Assembly: GCF_000381125.1 (NCBI RefSeq)
Contig: NZ_KB905941.1
Location: 23,246 to 87,245, forward strand
Length of the DNA: 64,000 bases
Reading direction: 5' to 3'
DNA from: Caldimonas manganoxidans ATCC BAA-369
Lineage (GTDB): Bacteria > Pseudomonadota > Gammaproteobacteria > Burkholderiales > Burkholderiaceae_C
Below are positions 46,635 to 56,892 of the stretch, one piece after another. Under the pieces are notes generated by a model. It was not told where the DNA came from. It made no database searches and saw only the letters and a program-made list of their open reading frames with translations. The translations under genes and the position numbers were made by a program. Each line of letters begins with the position of its first letter. The stretch's first letter is position 1.

Positions 46635-49600
46635 TCAGCCCAGCGTCATCAAAGACGCATTGCCGCCGGCGGCCGCGGTGTTGACACTCACCGAGCGCTC
46701 GACCACCAAACGCTCCAACGGCACGGCCGTCTCGCCCGGGGCCAGACGCACCAGCCCCACCACCGGCCCAGGCCGCTCGGCCAGGGCATGCTGCACCGCC
46801 CGTGCCGCCTGCGGCGTGCCATGCAGCAGCACCACGTCCAGCGGCCCCGGCGCGCGCAAAGGTTCGGCACGCAGCTCCACGCACCGGGCCACTTCGGCAG
46901 GCAGCTGCGCGGCCAGCGCGGCGGTCTCGGCCGGCCAAATCGCGCGCCCCCGCACTGCCAGCACGGCCGCCAATTGCACCAGACGGTCCGCCTCGGCATC
47001 GGCCAGGCACAGCACGGCTTGCCGGCCCTGCAGGCCATAGGTGTTGCGCTCGCCGGTGGGTCCAGGCAACGTGAGCTCCGCCCCGACCCGCGAGGCGGCC
47101 GACAGGCGTTCGCACACATCCGCCAGCCCCGGCTGACGTGACGCCAGCCAATCGCGCAAGACGCCCAGCGCCGGCGGCATCGCTGCGGGTTGGCCTCGCA
47201 GCGCGTGCGCCAGCACCGGCTGCGGCGCGCGCGAGAGCAATCGGTACAGGTACAACGGCCCGCCGGCCTTCGGCCCCGTGCCCGACAGGCCCTCGCCACC
47301 AAAGGGTTGCACGCCGACCACCGCGCCGATCATGTTGCGGTTCACGTACACATTGCCGACATGGGCATGACGCAGCACCTGCGCCACGGTCTCGTCGATG
47401 CGGGTGTGCAGGCCCAGCGTCAGGCCATAGCCCGTGGCATGAATCTGTGCCACCAGGTCCAGCAGCGACTCGCGCCGGAAGCGCAGCACGTGCAACACCG
47501 GGCCGAAGACCTCGCCCTCGAGGTCGCGCAGGTGTTCGATCTCGATGAGCGTGGGCGGCACGAAATGCCCCGGGGGCAAAGCGCCGGCATGCCGGGCTTG
47601 GAGGACATGCACACGCCGGCCGCGTGCACGCAGGGCCTCGATATGTGCCTCGATGCGCTGGCGGGCCTGCGCATCGATCACCGGCCCCACATCCACATCC
47701 AAGCGATCGGGACGGCCCAAGGCCAACTCCTCCATCGCTGCGCGCAGCATGGTGAGGATCGTGTCGGCCACCTCCTCTTGCAAGCACAACACACGCAGGG
47801 CCGAACAGCGCTGGCCTGCGCTGTCGAAGGCCGAGGCGAGCACATCGGCCACCACCTGCTCAGGCAGGGCCGACGAGTCGACGATCATGGCGTTTTGCCC
47901 ACCGGTCTCGGCAATCAGCGGCAGCGGCTGGCCGCGCTCGTCGAGCCGATCGGCCAGGGCGCGTTGGATGAGTCGCGCCACCTCGGTGGAGCCGGTGAAC
48001 AGCACGCCGCCGATGCGCTCATCGGCCACCAGCCGTGCGCCCACCGTCTCACCACGGCCGGGCAGCAACTGCAAGGCCGTGCGCGGCACCCCGGCCTGCC
48101 ACAAAAGCTGCACCGCCTGCGCGGCGATCAAAGGCGTTTGCTCCGCCGGCTTGGCCAGCACCGCATTGCCCGCCGCCAAGGCGGCGGCGACCTGGCCAAC
48201 GAAGATGGCCAACGGAAAGTTCCATGGGCTGATGCACACCACTTTGCCCACGGGAGCGTGGTCCATGCCGTCGAGCTCGGCGCGCAGCTGCGCGGCGTCG
48301 AAGCGCAAAAAATCCACCGCCTCGCGCACTTCGGCCAGCGCATTGGCCGCGGTCTTGCCCGCCTCGCGCATCAGCAGCCCCATCCACAGCGCCATGCGGG
48401 CTTCGAGCGCGTCGGCCGCGCGCTCCAGCACCTCGGCGCGCTCGCGCGCGCTCGCCCAAGCCCACGGCTGCGCCAGCCGCAAGGCCCGATCGATGACTTC
48501 ATCCGGGGTTTCGACCACGGTGCCGACGCAGTCGGCAGGGTCGGCCGGATTGACCACCGTCACAGCCTCGGCCTCGATCCTCATGTCTTCGGCCCACAAA
48601 GGCGCCGCATGCCAAGTCTGCCGGCGCGCGGCCTCCACGGCCTCGGACAACTGGGCCAACACCCGCTCGTCGGCCAGATCCAACCCGCGGGAATTGCGCC
48701 GGGCCTCGCCATAGAGATCGACCGGACGCACGATGGCCGGGTGCGGACGTCCCAGTTCGCCCTCCTGCGCTGCCGCCTGCTCCACCTGCTGCACCGGGTC
48801 GCGCACCAGCTCGTCCAAGGACACGCCAGGGTCGGCCAGCCGGTGCACGAACGAAGTGTTGGCGCCGTTTTCGAGCAAACGGCGCACCAAATAGGCCAGC
48901 AAGGTCTCGTGCGTGCCCACCGGGGCATAGATGCGACACGGCCGCCCCAGCCCACCGGCCTGCGGCGGCGCCACCACCTGCTCGTACAAGGGCTCGCCCA
49001 TGCCATGCAGGCACTGGAACTCGTATTGGCCCGGCTGCCAGCGCGCTGGGTCGGCCAGGTGATAGATGGCTGCCAGCGTCTGCGCATTGTGCGTGGCGAA
49101 CTGCGGATACACCGCCTCGGGGGCGGCCAACAAAGCGCGCGCGCAGGCCAGATAAGACACATCGGTGTGCACCTTGCGCGTGAACACCGGGTAGTCGTCC
49201 AGGCCGTCGAGCTGGGCGCGTTTGATTTCGCTGTCCCAGTAAGCGCCTTTGACCAAGCGCACCATGAGCCGACGCCGATGGCGCCGGGCCAAATCGATGA
49301 GATGCTCGATCACCGGCAGCGCACGCTTCTGATAGGCCTGCACCACGAAGCCCAAGCCCTGCCAGCCCGCCAGCGAGGGCTCGCCGCACAGCCGCTCCAA
49401 CAGATCCAGCGACAGCTCCAAGCGCTCGGCTTCCTCGGCGTCGATGTTCAAGCCCAGGTCATGGGCCTTGGCCTGTTGCGCCAGCCGCAACAGCACGGGA
49501 TAGAGCTCGTCCATCACCCGGGCGCGCTGCGCGCGGCAGTAGCGCGGATGCAAGGCCGACAGCTTGATCGAAATGCCCGGTCCGTCGATCACACCGCGGC

Positions 49601-50342
49601 CTGCGGCCACCCGGCCGATCGCCTCGATGGCCGCCTCATAAGCTTGCGCATAGCGCCGCGCATCGGCAGCGGTCATCGCCGCTTCGCCCAGCATGTCGTA
49701 GGAGTAGCGGAAACCCTCGGCCTCGCGCACTCGGGCGCGCTGCAGCGCCTCGCCAATGGTCTGGCCCGTGACGAACTGCTCGCCCATCAGGCGCATCGCC
49801 ACGTCCACGCCCTTGCGGATCAACGGCTCGCCACCAGCGGCCAGCAGACGCGTCAGCGAAGCCGACAGACCCGTCTCGCTATGGGTGGCCACGAGTTTGC
49901 CGGTGATCAACAGCCCCCAAGTGGCGGCATTCACGAACAGTGAAGGGCTGCGTCCCAGATGCGCCTGCCACTGGCCGCGTGCGATCTTGTCCCGGATCAG
50001 CGCATCGCGGGTGGCCGCATCGGGAATGCGCAGCAAGGCTTCGGCCAAGCACATCAAGGCCACGCCCTCTTGCGACGACAGCGTGTATTCATGCAGCAAG
50101 GCCTGCACCAGACCATGGCGCGTGCTGCCCGGCGGGCGCTGGCGCAGGCCTTGCGTCAGACGGCGCGCCAGGGCCTCGACCGGGGCGGCCAAGCCCTGCG
50201 GCAGCCGGGCCTGCGGCACCAGGGTGGCCATCACCTCAGGCTCGGGGCGGCGCGTGGCGTCGGCGATGGCCTGCCGCAGCGGCGCTTCGACCAGGGGGCT
50301 GGGAGCGTGGAACGGAACGGGGGCTGGCAGTGACGATTTCAT
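46635..50342 (-). CDS. putA: Bifunctional proline dehydrogenase / P5C dehydrogenase PutA
   Basis: 1235-aa enzyme oxidising proline to glutamate. Proline dehydrogenase barrel (about 130-470) with LMVRLVKGAYWDSEIKRAQ, ATHNAQTLAAIY and APVGTHETLLAYLVRRLLEN; aldehyde dehydrogenase domain (about 510-1010) with catalytic Glu in LIAETGGQNAMIVD and Cys in DSAGQRCSALRVL; then a C-terminal domain of about 200 residues. There is no ribbon-helix-helix domain at the N-terminus, so unlike E. coli PutA it should not repress its own gene. ATG at 50342 chosen; an ATG at 50372 is an alternative. Confidence 0.95.
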   Translation of the reverse strand: MKSSLPAPVPFHAPSPLVEAPLRQAIADATRRPEPEVMATLVPQARLPQGLAAPVEALARRLTQGLRQRPPGSTRHGLVQALLHEYTLSSQEGVALMCLAEALLRIPDAATRDALIRDKIARGQWQAHLGRSPSLFVNAATWGLLITGKLVATHSETGLSASLTRLLAAGGEPLIRKGVDVAMRLMGEQFVTGQTIGEALQRARVREAEGFRYSYDMLGEAAMTAADARRYAQAYEAAIEAIGRVAAGRGVIDGPGISIKLSALHPRYCRAQRARVMDELYPVLLRLAQQAKAHDLGLNIDAEEAERLELSLDLLERLCGEPSLAGWQGLGFVVQAYQKRALPVIEHLIDLARRHRRRLMVRLVKGAYWDSEIKRAQLDGLDDYPVFTRKVHTDVSYLACARALLAAPEAVYPQFATHNAQTLAAIYHLADPARWQPGQYEFQCLHGMGEPLYEQVVAPPQAGGLGRPCRIYAPVGTHETLLAYLVRRLLENGANTSFVHRLADPGVSLDELVRDPVQQVEQAAAQEGELGRPHPAIVRPVDLYGEARRNSRGLDLADERVLAQLSEAVEAARRQTWHAAPLWAEDMRIEAEAVTVVNPADPADCVGTVVETPDEVIDRALRLAQPWAWASARERAEVLERAADALEARMALWMGLLMREAGKTAANALAEVREAVDFLRFDAAQLRAELDGMDHAPVGKVVCISPWNFPLAIFVGQVAAALAAGNAVLAKPAEQTPLIAAQAVQLLWQAGVPRTALQLLPGRGETVGARLVADERIGGVLFTGSTEVARLIQRALADRLDERGQPLPLIAETGGQNAMIVDSSALPEQVVADVLASAFDSAGQRCSALRVLCLQEEVADTILTMLRAAMEELALGRPDRLDVDVGPVIDAQARQRIEAHIEALRARGRRVHVLQARHAGALPPGHFVPPTLIEIEHLRDLEGEVFGPVLHVLRFRRESLLDLVAQIHATGYGLTLGLHTRIDETVAQVLRHAHVGNVYVNRNMIGAVVGVQPFGGEGLSGTGPKAGGPLYLYRLLSRAPQPVLAHALRGQPAAMPPALGVLRDWLASRQPGLADVCERLSAASRVGAELTLPGPTGERNTYGLQGRQAVLCLADAEADRLVQLAAVLAVRGRAIWPAETAALAAQLPAEVARCVELRAEPLRAPGPLDVVLLHGTPQAARAVQHALAERPGPVVGLVRLAPGETAVPLERLVVERSVSVNTAAAGGNASLMTLG

Positions 50343-50583
50343 GGCGATCACCAAGGGGATGATTGCCGCCATGGTGCGCCGCTGCCGGATGGATTGTTGG
50401 CGGATTTAGACCCGTTCAGAAGGATATGTCTCTAGCAAATTGGCTTGACACTAGAAAGAAGTCCGGCCAACGACCGCACCGTCTCGCATCCATGCGGGTC
50501 CCCCTCGTCACATGCCGCTGAGGCCCGATGTGTGACTTGCCGCGACTATCGATCGTCGTTGGGGCAATCGCTGCGGCGCTGCG

Positions 50584-50973
50584 TCAACTGCGATCCGTTC
50601 GTCGCCTGACGCCCACGACGAACGCCGACACCAGTCCGACCACTGTCGTTCCACCGATGATCGCCGCGACCCAGTCGTGCCCGGCCATGGCCAAGTGATA
50701 TGAGGCGTACAAGGCAGACGAGCCCATGAAAAGCCCCGCCAGGATTCCCAACAATCGCTCCACGAACACGAAGCCGTTCACCCGACTCGTTTCAGCCCTG
50801 CGGAAGTCGCCCTCTTTTGTGGTTTCGTCGAAGAACCACTCAACCCGGTCAGGCGCAAGTTCCCGCAGCCTCTCGATCTGCGCGATGGGCAGAATGGGGG
50901 CGTCCGTCTCGTGCTGAGACAGCGTGACGTGCCGCTCTCTATCCTTGAGTTGTGCCGTAGTCGACCTTCCCAC
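50584..50973 (-). CDS. Small membrane protein, DUF2335-like
   Basis: 129 aa: a polar N-terminal half ending in EWFFDETTKEGDFRRAETSR, then two membrane helices (about 72-92 and 99-119; HDWVAAIIGGTTVVGLVSAF) with a final RRR. This layout resembles DUF2335, a family of unknown function often in variable regions. GTG start at 50973 has GAGGAG four bases upstream and overlaps the previous gene by 35 bp, so they form one operon. GC content is visibly lower than in flanking genes. Confidence 0.6.
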   Translation of the reverse strand: MGRSTTAQLKDRERHVTLSQHETDAPILPIAQIERLRELAPDRVEWFFDETTKEGDFRRAETSRVNGFVFVERLLGILAGLFMGSSALYASYHLAMAGHDWVAAIIGGTTVVGLVSAFVVGVRRRTDRS

Positions 50974-51160
50974 GTTGCTCCTCCCTCAAGGCCTTCGTCG
51001 CGGCCTTTTTCATATCAACACCAACTCGCTTGATGTCCCCAGCGATGTTTCTCATGTCGGCAGTACGGTCACCTGGGCTCGGATAACGATATTTTGGGGC
51101 CGTCCCGAACGCAGACAGCACGTCACCCACCCCAATGATCAGATTGCGTAGGTGTTCCAT
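50939..51160 (-). CDS. Unknown 73-aa protein
   Basis: Starts MEHLRNLIIGVGDVLSAFG and ends with a charged, basic tail (KKAATKALREEQRGKV). Not recognised. AAGGAG seven bases before the ATG at 51160 marks a good initiation site. First gene of a two-gene unit with the DUF2335-like protein, located 385 bp beyond tRNA-Ser. Single weak hydrophobic patch at the N-terminus; probably soluble. Confidence 0.55.
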   Translation of the reverse strand: MEHLRNLIIGVGDVLSAFGTAPKYRYPSPGDRTADMRNIAGDIKRVGVDMKKAATKALREEQRGKVDYGTTQG

Positions 51161-51545
51161 GATGTCGCTCCTTCCTGCGATTCCTGATCGTGTCAGGATG
51201 CTGGGCTGCCAGTTGCGACGATCGTAGCAAAATCGTATGCCCTGCATCTGTCAGTGATTTCCCACGAAGGGACTCATTCATTGGTGCTGCTCGCACCTGC
51301 TCCATTGAGATCGACGACTCGACCGACCATCTGTGGAATGCAGGTGCAGTACGAGTCGCGAGAGGTCTGTGGCAAAAATTTGATGGTAAGAGCCCTCGGC
51401 CGAATTGGACCCGGTTTGATGCGGTTGGGCACGGCGCAGCACTGGCCATTCTTCAAGATGGGTGCCCCTCGCACAAAGGCCCCTCGTGTGGAGACACTGA
51501 ATCGAGTGCGCAGCCCCATCATGGGCAGGCCTGTAGTGAGGGGCT
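51161..51545. other. Gene-poor stretch beside tRNA-Ser
   Basis: About 385 bp with no convincing gene. Near 51186-51200 CCTGA/TCAGG form a 5-bp inverted repeat ahead of the 73-aa gene, and TACGAT repeats near 51218-51234 could be promoter elements. Open frames running into the tRNA are read-through artefacts. No integrase remnant or repeat of the tRNA 3' end was found by eye. Confidence 0.5.
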
Positions 51546-51637
51546 TGGCGGAAAGGGAGGGATTCGAACCCTCGATACGGGGAACCCCGTATACCGGATT
51601 TCGAGTCCGGCGCATTCGACCACTCTGCCACCTTTCC
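51546..51637 (-). tRNA. tRNA-Ser (anticodon CGA)
   Basis: 92 nt including encoded CCA (complement of 51546-51548). Acceptor stem GGAAAGG/CCTTTCC with discriminator G, anticodon loop CTCGAAA giving CGA, a long variable arm (TACGGGG/CCCCGTA) as required for serine tRNAs, and T-loop GGTTCGAATCC. Reads UCG codons. Lies just downstream of serS. Confidence 0.97.
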
Positions 51638-51693
51638 TGGGACCGTCGGCTCGCGGGCGGTCTTCCGCAAGCGAAGTTTTAGATTATAGCCTG

Positions 51694-53022
<1,329 letters not shown>

Positions 53023-54024
53023 TCAACGCGAGCCTTTGTGCAAATGCGAGGGAATCGGCGGCTCGCCCATGGACCTGTCGCCCAGGCCGCGCGGCAGCGG
53101 AAAACGCATGGTTTCTCGGATGCCGTCCATGCGACGCACGGCGGTGGCGCCCAGGTCACGCAGACGCGCGATGACCTGCTGCACCAGGATGTCAGGGGCC
53201 GAGGCGCCGGCGGTCAGACCCACCCGCTGCTTGCCCACGAACCATTCGGGGCGCAGATCGTCGGGTCGATCGACCATGTAGGCCGGGGTGCCAAGCCGGT
53301 CGGCCAGCTCGCGCAGGCGGTTGCTGTTGGAGCTGGTGGGGCTGCCCACGACGATGACCACGTCCACCTGCGGGGCCAACACCTTGACGGCGTCCTGCCG
53401 GTTCTGCGTGGCATAGCAGATGTCTTGCTGCTTGGGCTCGCGCACCTGCGGAAAGCGCTGGCGCACGGCCGCCAGGATCTCTGCGGCATCGTCCACCGAC
53501 AGCGTGGTTTGCGTCACCACGGCCAGTTTGGCCGGGTTGTTCACCTGCACGCGCTGCACGTCGGCAACAGTCTCCACCAGGTAGATGCCCTCGCTCAACT
53601 GCCCCATGGTGCCTTCGACCTCGGGATGGCCTTTGTGGCCGATCATCAGGAACTCGTAGCCTTCCTTGTGCAGCTTGGCCACTTCCACATGCACCTTGGT
53701 GACCAGTGGACAGGTGGCATCGAACACCGTGAAGCCGCGGCGTTGGGCTTCCTCGCGCACCGCCTTGGGCACGCCGTGGGCGCTGAAGACCAGCGTGGCG
53801 CCCGCGGGAACCTCGGCCAGGTCTTCGATGAAGATCGCCCCCTTGGCTTTCAAGTCATTGACCACATAGGTGTTGTGCACGATTTCATGGCGCACATACA
53901 CCGGCGCGCCAAACTTCAGCAGCGCACGCTCGACGATCTCGATCGCGCGATCGACGCCGGCACAAAATCCGCGCGGCTCGGCCAGCACGACTTCTTGCAA
54001 TTGCACGGGTGGCGCCGCTGCCAT
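53023..54024 (-). CDS. ispH: 4-hydroxy-3-methylbut-2-enyl diphosphate reductase
   Basis: 333-aa iron-sulfur enzyme, last step of the MEP isoprenoid pathway. Three Fe-S cysteines in [22 protein letters not shown] and [10 protein letters not shown]; substrate loop [12 protein letters not shown]. Starts at an ATG overlapping the fkpB stop as TGATG. Operon fkpB-ispH is a common proteobacterial pair. Confidence 0.96.
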   Translation of the reverse strand: MAAAPPVQLQEVVLAEPRGFCAGVDRAIEIVERALLKFGAPVYVRHEIVHNTYVVNDLKAKGAIFIEDLAEVPAGATLVFSAHGVPKAVREEAQRRGFTVFDATCPLVTKVHVEVAKLHKEGYEFLMIGHKGHPEVEGTMGQLSEGIYLVETVADVQRVQVNNPAKLAVVTQTTLSVDDAAEILAAVRQRFPQVREPKQQDICYATQNRQDAVKVLAPQVDVVIVVGSPTSSNSNRLRELADRLGTPAYMVDRPDDLRPEWFVGKQRVGLTAGASAPDILVQQVIARLRDLGATAVRRMDGIRETMRFPLPRGLGDRSMGEPPIPSHLHKGSR

Positions 54025-54467
54025 CACAACACTCCGATGAGTTGCACCTCGAAGGACACCGGCAGACCGGCCAAGGGGTGGTTGAAGTCGAACAAGACCC
54101 AGTCTTCGCCGACCTCGCGCACCACGCCCGCATACTGGCCCGCGCCATCGGGCGTGGGGAATTGCACCACGTCGCCGGGCCGGTAGTCGGCATCGGGGTC
54201 TCCCAGTTCGATCAACAGGCTGCGCTTGACCCGCTGCAGCAACTCGGGATTGCGCGGGCCGAAGGCCTCGCCAGCCGGGATGTCGAACACTTGGCGGGCG
54301 CCTTCCTGCAGCCCCAGCAAGCGCTGCTCCAGGGCCGGGGCGAGCTGCCCGGTGCCCAGCGACAGCGTGGCGGGCTTGTCGTCGAAGGTGTTGATGAGGT
54401 CGGCCCCGTCGGGGCCGGCCAAGCGGTAATGCAGGGTCAGAAAAGACCCAGGTTGGACGGTGGCCAC
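54024..54467 (-). CDS. fkpB: FKBP-type peptidyl-prolyl isomerase (SlpA/FkpB-like)
   Basis: 147-aa SlyD/SlpA-type isomerase: [39 protein letters not shown] and [16 protein letters not shown] (the end of the FKBP fold wrapping an insert-in-flap domain). No His-rich metal tail, so SlpA rather than SlyD. Starts at GTG 54467; divergent from radC. Confidence 0.92.
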   Translation of the reverse strand: MATVQPGSFLTLHYRLAGPDGADLINTFDDKPATLSLGTGQLAPALEQRLLGLQEGARQVFDIPAGEAFGPRNPELLQRVKRSLLIELGDPDADYRPGDVVQFPTPDGAGQYAGVVREVGEDWVLFDFNHPLAGLPVSFEVQLIGVL

Positions 54468-54563
54468 GGCGCGTTGCGGTTATGTAGACTGACCGACATT
54501 GTAGAAGTCCGGCTCCCTGACCCGTGGCCGCCCGTGCGGACGGCCCTTCGCCCCGGATGCACC

Positions 54564-55238
54564 ATGTCGATCAAGGACCTGCCTGCCGACGCCCGCCCTC
54601 GTGAGAAGCTCCTGACCCTGGGCCCCGCCGCCCTGGCCGATGCGGAGCTGCTGGCCTTGTTGCTGCGCACCGGCTTGAAAGGCACCTCGGTCCTGCAGCT
54701 GGCGCAGCAGCTGTTGCAGGGCTTCGGTGGCGTGGCTGGATTGCTGCACGCTCGACCCGATGAGCTCGCGCGGGTCAAGGGATTGGGCCCGGCCAAGCGG
54801 GCCGAGCTCGTGGCGGTGCTGGAGCTGGCCCGACGCGCCCTGGCGCAAGTGCTGCACTCTCGGCCGGTGTTCGAATCCCCCACCCAAGTGAAGGATTATT
54901 TGCGGCTGAAGCTGGCCGACTTGCCCCATGAGGTGTTCGCAGTCCTCTTTCTGGACGCCCAACACCGGCTGTTGACGATGGAAGAGCTTTTTCGCGGCAC
55001 GCTGACGCAGACCAGCGTCTATCCGCGCGAGGTGGTCAAGCGCGCCCTGGCATTGAATGCCGCGGCGGTGATGCTGGCACACAACCACCCCTCGGGCGTG
55101 GCCGAACCGTCCAAGGCCGACGAATACCTGACGCGCACGCTGCAATCGGCCCTGGGTCTGGTGGATGTGCGCGTGCTGGACCATTTCGTGGTGGCTCGGG
55201 AGCATGTGGTGTCTTTTGCCGAACGGGGGTTGCTGTAG
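54564..55238 (+). CDS. radC: RadC family protein (JAB/MPN domain)
   Basis: 224 aa: helix-hairpin-helix region ([16 protein letters not shown]) and a JAMM metalloprotease-like domain with [14 protein letters not shown]. Despite the name, a DNA-repair role is not established. Start at 54564 is the family start. Two bases before smr. Confidence 0.94.
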   Translation: MSIKDLPADARPREKLLTLGPAALADAELLALLLRTGLKGTSVLQLAQQLLQGFGGVAGLLHARPDELARVKGLGPAKRAELVAVLELARRALAQVLHSRPVFESPTQVKDYLRLKLADLPHEVFAVLFLDAQHRLLTMEELFRGTLTQTSVYPREVVKRALALNAAAVMLAHNHPSGVAEPSKADEYLTRTLQSALGLVDVRVLDHFVVAREHVVSFAERGLL

Positions 55239-55240
55239 AG

Positions 55241-55891
55241 ATGAAAGCCCGCAGCCTGGCCGATTTGGGCGCCATCAAGCAATTGCTGCAGGCGCAAGCC
55301 CGTGAGGCTGCCGAACGTGAAGCGCGGCGGCGTGAGCAAGAGGCGCGCCAGCAGCGCGAACGTGAGCTGTTCGCACGCAGCGTGGGGCCCGTGCACGCAC
55401 TGAAAGATCCCGGCTGGGCCATGGTGCCACGCCCGCGCCCCGCCCCTCGGCCACGGCAGCGCGTCCTGGATGAGCAATCGGTGCTGCGCGAGGCGATTTC
55501 CGATGAATTCGATGTCGAGACGCTGCTAGACACCGACGAGACGCTGTCGTTCCGCCGCCCCGGCGTGGGCCTGGACGTGGTGCGCCGGCTGCGCCGGGGT
55601 GACTGGGTGATCCAGGCCCAAATCGATCTGCACGGCCTGCGCCGTGACGAAGCCCGCGAGCAACTGGCGGCCTTCTTGCGCGAGGCCGTCCGGGCCGGCC
55701 TGCGCTGCGTGCGGGTGGTGCATGGCAAGGGGCACGGCTCGCCAGGTCGCCAGCCAGTCCTCAAAGCCAAGGTGAAGTCCTGGCTGGTGCAAAAGAACGA
55801 AGTGATCGCCTTCACCCAGGCGCGCGCCTCGGACGGCGGCGCCGGCGCCTTGGTGGTGCTGCTGCGACCCTCGGTCGGGCACCGAGGGTAA
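55241..55891 (+). CDS. Smr domain endonuclease-like protein
   Basis: 216 aa with an Arg/Glu-rich coiled coil (about 17-45) and a C-terminal Smr domain carrying IDLHGLRRDEAREQL and VVHGKGHGSPG. Smr proteins of this stand-alone type are nicking nucleases or RNA-processing factors. Overlaps in transcription with radC. Confidence 0.9.
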   Translation: MKARSLADLGAIKQLLQAQAREAAEREARRREQEARQQRERELFARSVGPVHALKDPGWAMVPRPRPAPRPRQRVLDEQSVLREAISDEFDVETLLDTDETLSFRRPGVGLDVVRRLRRGDWVIQAQIDLHGLRRDEAREQLAAFLREAVRAGLRCVRVVHGKGHGSPGRQPVLKAKVKSWLVQKNEVIAFTQARASDGGAGALVVLLRPSVGHRG

Positions 55892-55917
55892 AGCCCCAGA
55901 GCCCAAGCCCGGCCGGC

Positions 55918-56889
55918 TCAGCGAGCCGCGGGCGCCAGGCGATCCAGCTCGGTGGCCTCGACCCACTGCGTGGCGGTGGCTGCAGGCAGCTCGAACACCT
56001 CGGGGCGACTGGACGCTTTCAGGCGATACGCATTGTCGGGTCCGCGTGCCAAGACATAGTCCACGGGGGCGGAGGCCCCTTGCCGCAGCACGCTCCAGCG
56101 GGCCACCGGCGCCTGCCAGGCCTGGGCCGGCAGATCATCGCGGCTGAGCACGCGGCTGACGCGCAAGTTGGCCAATAGGTCGGCCAGACGCTCGGCGGCC
56201 TGCATGTCCAGCCGTCGGCCTTCGGGCAGCTCCTGGGCTTGCCAGCGCGCGGCTTCGGCGCCTTCGCCGCCGGCTCCGGCCGCTTCCGGGCGCAACGCCA
56301 GGCCAGCCACGTCGATGCGCTCGATCTGCGGGCGCGGCACGGCCAACAAGCCCAGATCACGCCAATCGTCAAGGCGCACAGAGACCTCGTAGGCCGGCAG
56401 GTCGACCACATGCACGGTGTCACGCCCGACCACGCGCACATGCGTCTGACGCATGCCCGAGGCGCTGCCCAGCACCAGCGTGGCCAGGGTTCGATCGCCC
56501 TGGGCCAGGGTGATGCGCCGCTCGTAACGGTCCTCCGTGAGCGCGAAGCGTTCGTGCGCCTCGGCCCGGGTGGCCACCGGCACCCCTTGGCGCAAGGCCA
56601 GCAGTCGATCCAACAAGCGCTGGACCTCGCCCGCAGCAGCCGGGAAGGGCGGCTCTGCCGTGGCCACTTGCCAGCTCTGCCCCTGCCGGCGCAGCTCGAT
56701 GCGCTCGCTGGGGCTGCGCGCTTCGATCACGAGGCGGTCCACTTGATCGGCCGTCACGGCCAACAGAGGCGCCCGCGCAGACGCCGAGGACGCATCACTG
56801 CGCCCCCACAGCCCCACGATCAGGGCCAGCACCCCTTGCACGGCCAGCACCGCGGCCAAGATCCATAAGGTTCTCGTTGAGATCCGCAT
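55918..56889 (-). CDS. DUF4340 protein, third member of a Gld-type ABC operon
   Basis: 323-aa protein with an N-terminal membrane anchor (TLWILAAVLAVQGVLALIVG) and an exported DUF4340 domain: repeated VTADQVDRLVIEARSP and WRDLGLLAVPRPQIERIDV motifs. The family nearly always sits beside the GldG-like auxiliary protein, four bp upstream here. Function unknown. Confidence 0.85.
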   Translation of the reverse strand: MRISTRTLWILAAVLAVQGVLALIVGLWGRSDASSASARAPLLAVTADQVDRLVIEARSPSERIELRRQGQSWQVATAEPPFPAAAGEVQRLLDRLLALRQGVPVATRAEAHERFALTEDRYERRITLAQGDRTLATLVLGSASGMRQTHVRVVGRDTVHVVDLPAYEVSVRLDDWRDLGLLAVPRPQIERIDVAGLALRPEAAGAGGEGAEAARWQAQELPEGRRLDMQAAERLADLLANLRVSRVLSRDDLPAQAWQAPVARWSVLRQGASAPVDYVLARGPDNAYRLKASSRPEVFELPAATATQWVEATELDRLAPAAR

Positions 56890-56892
56890 GAT

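Noticed and set aside
50988..51010. Hairpin AAGGCC/GGCCTT followed by TTTTT on the plus strand
   Set aside because: It lies inside the coding part of the 73-aa gene on the opposite strand and there is no plus-strand gene to terminate; probably chance from Lys/Ala codons.
51274..51682. Open frames on both strands that run through tRNA-Ser
   Set aside because: They read the tRNA as protein (for example GFEPSIRGTPYTGF), a well-known false gene pattern.
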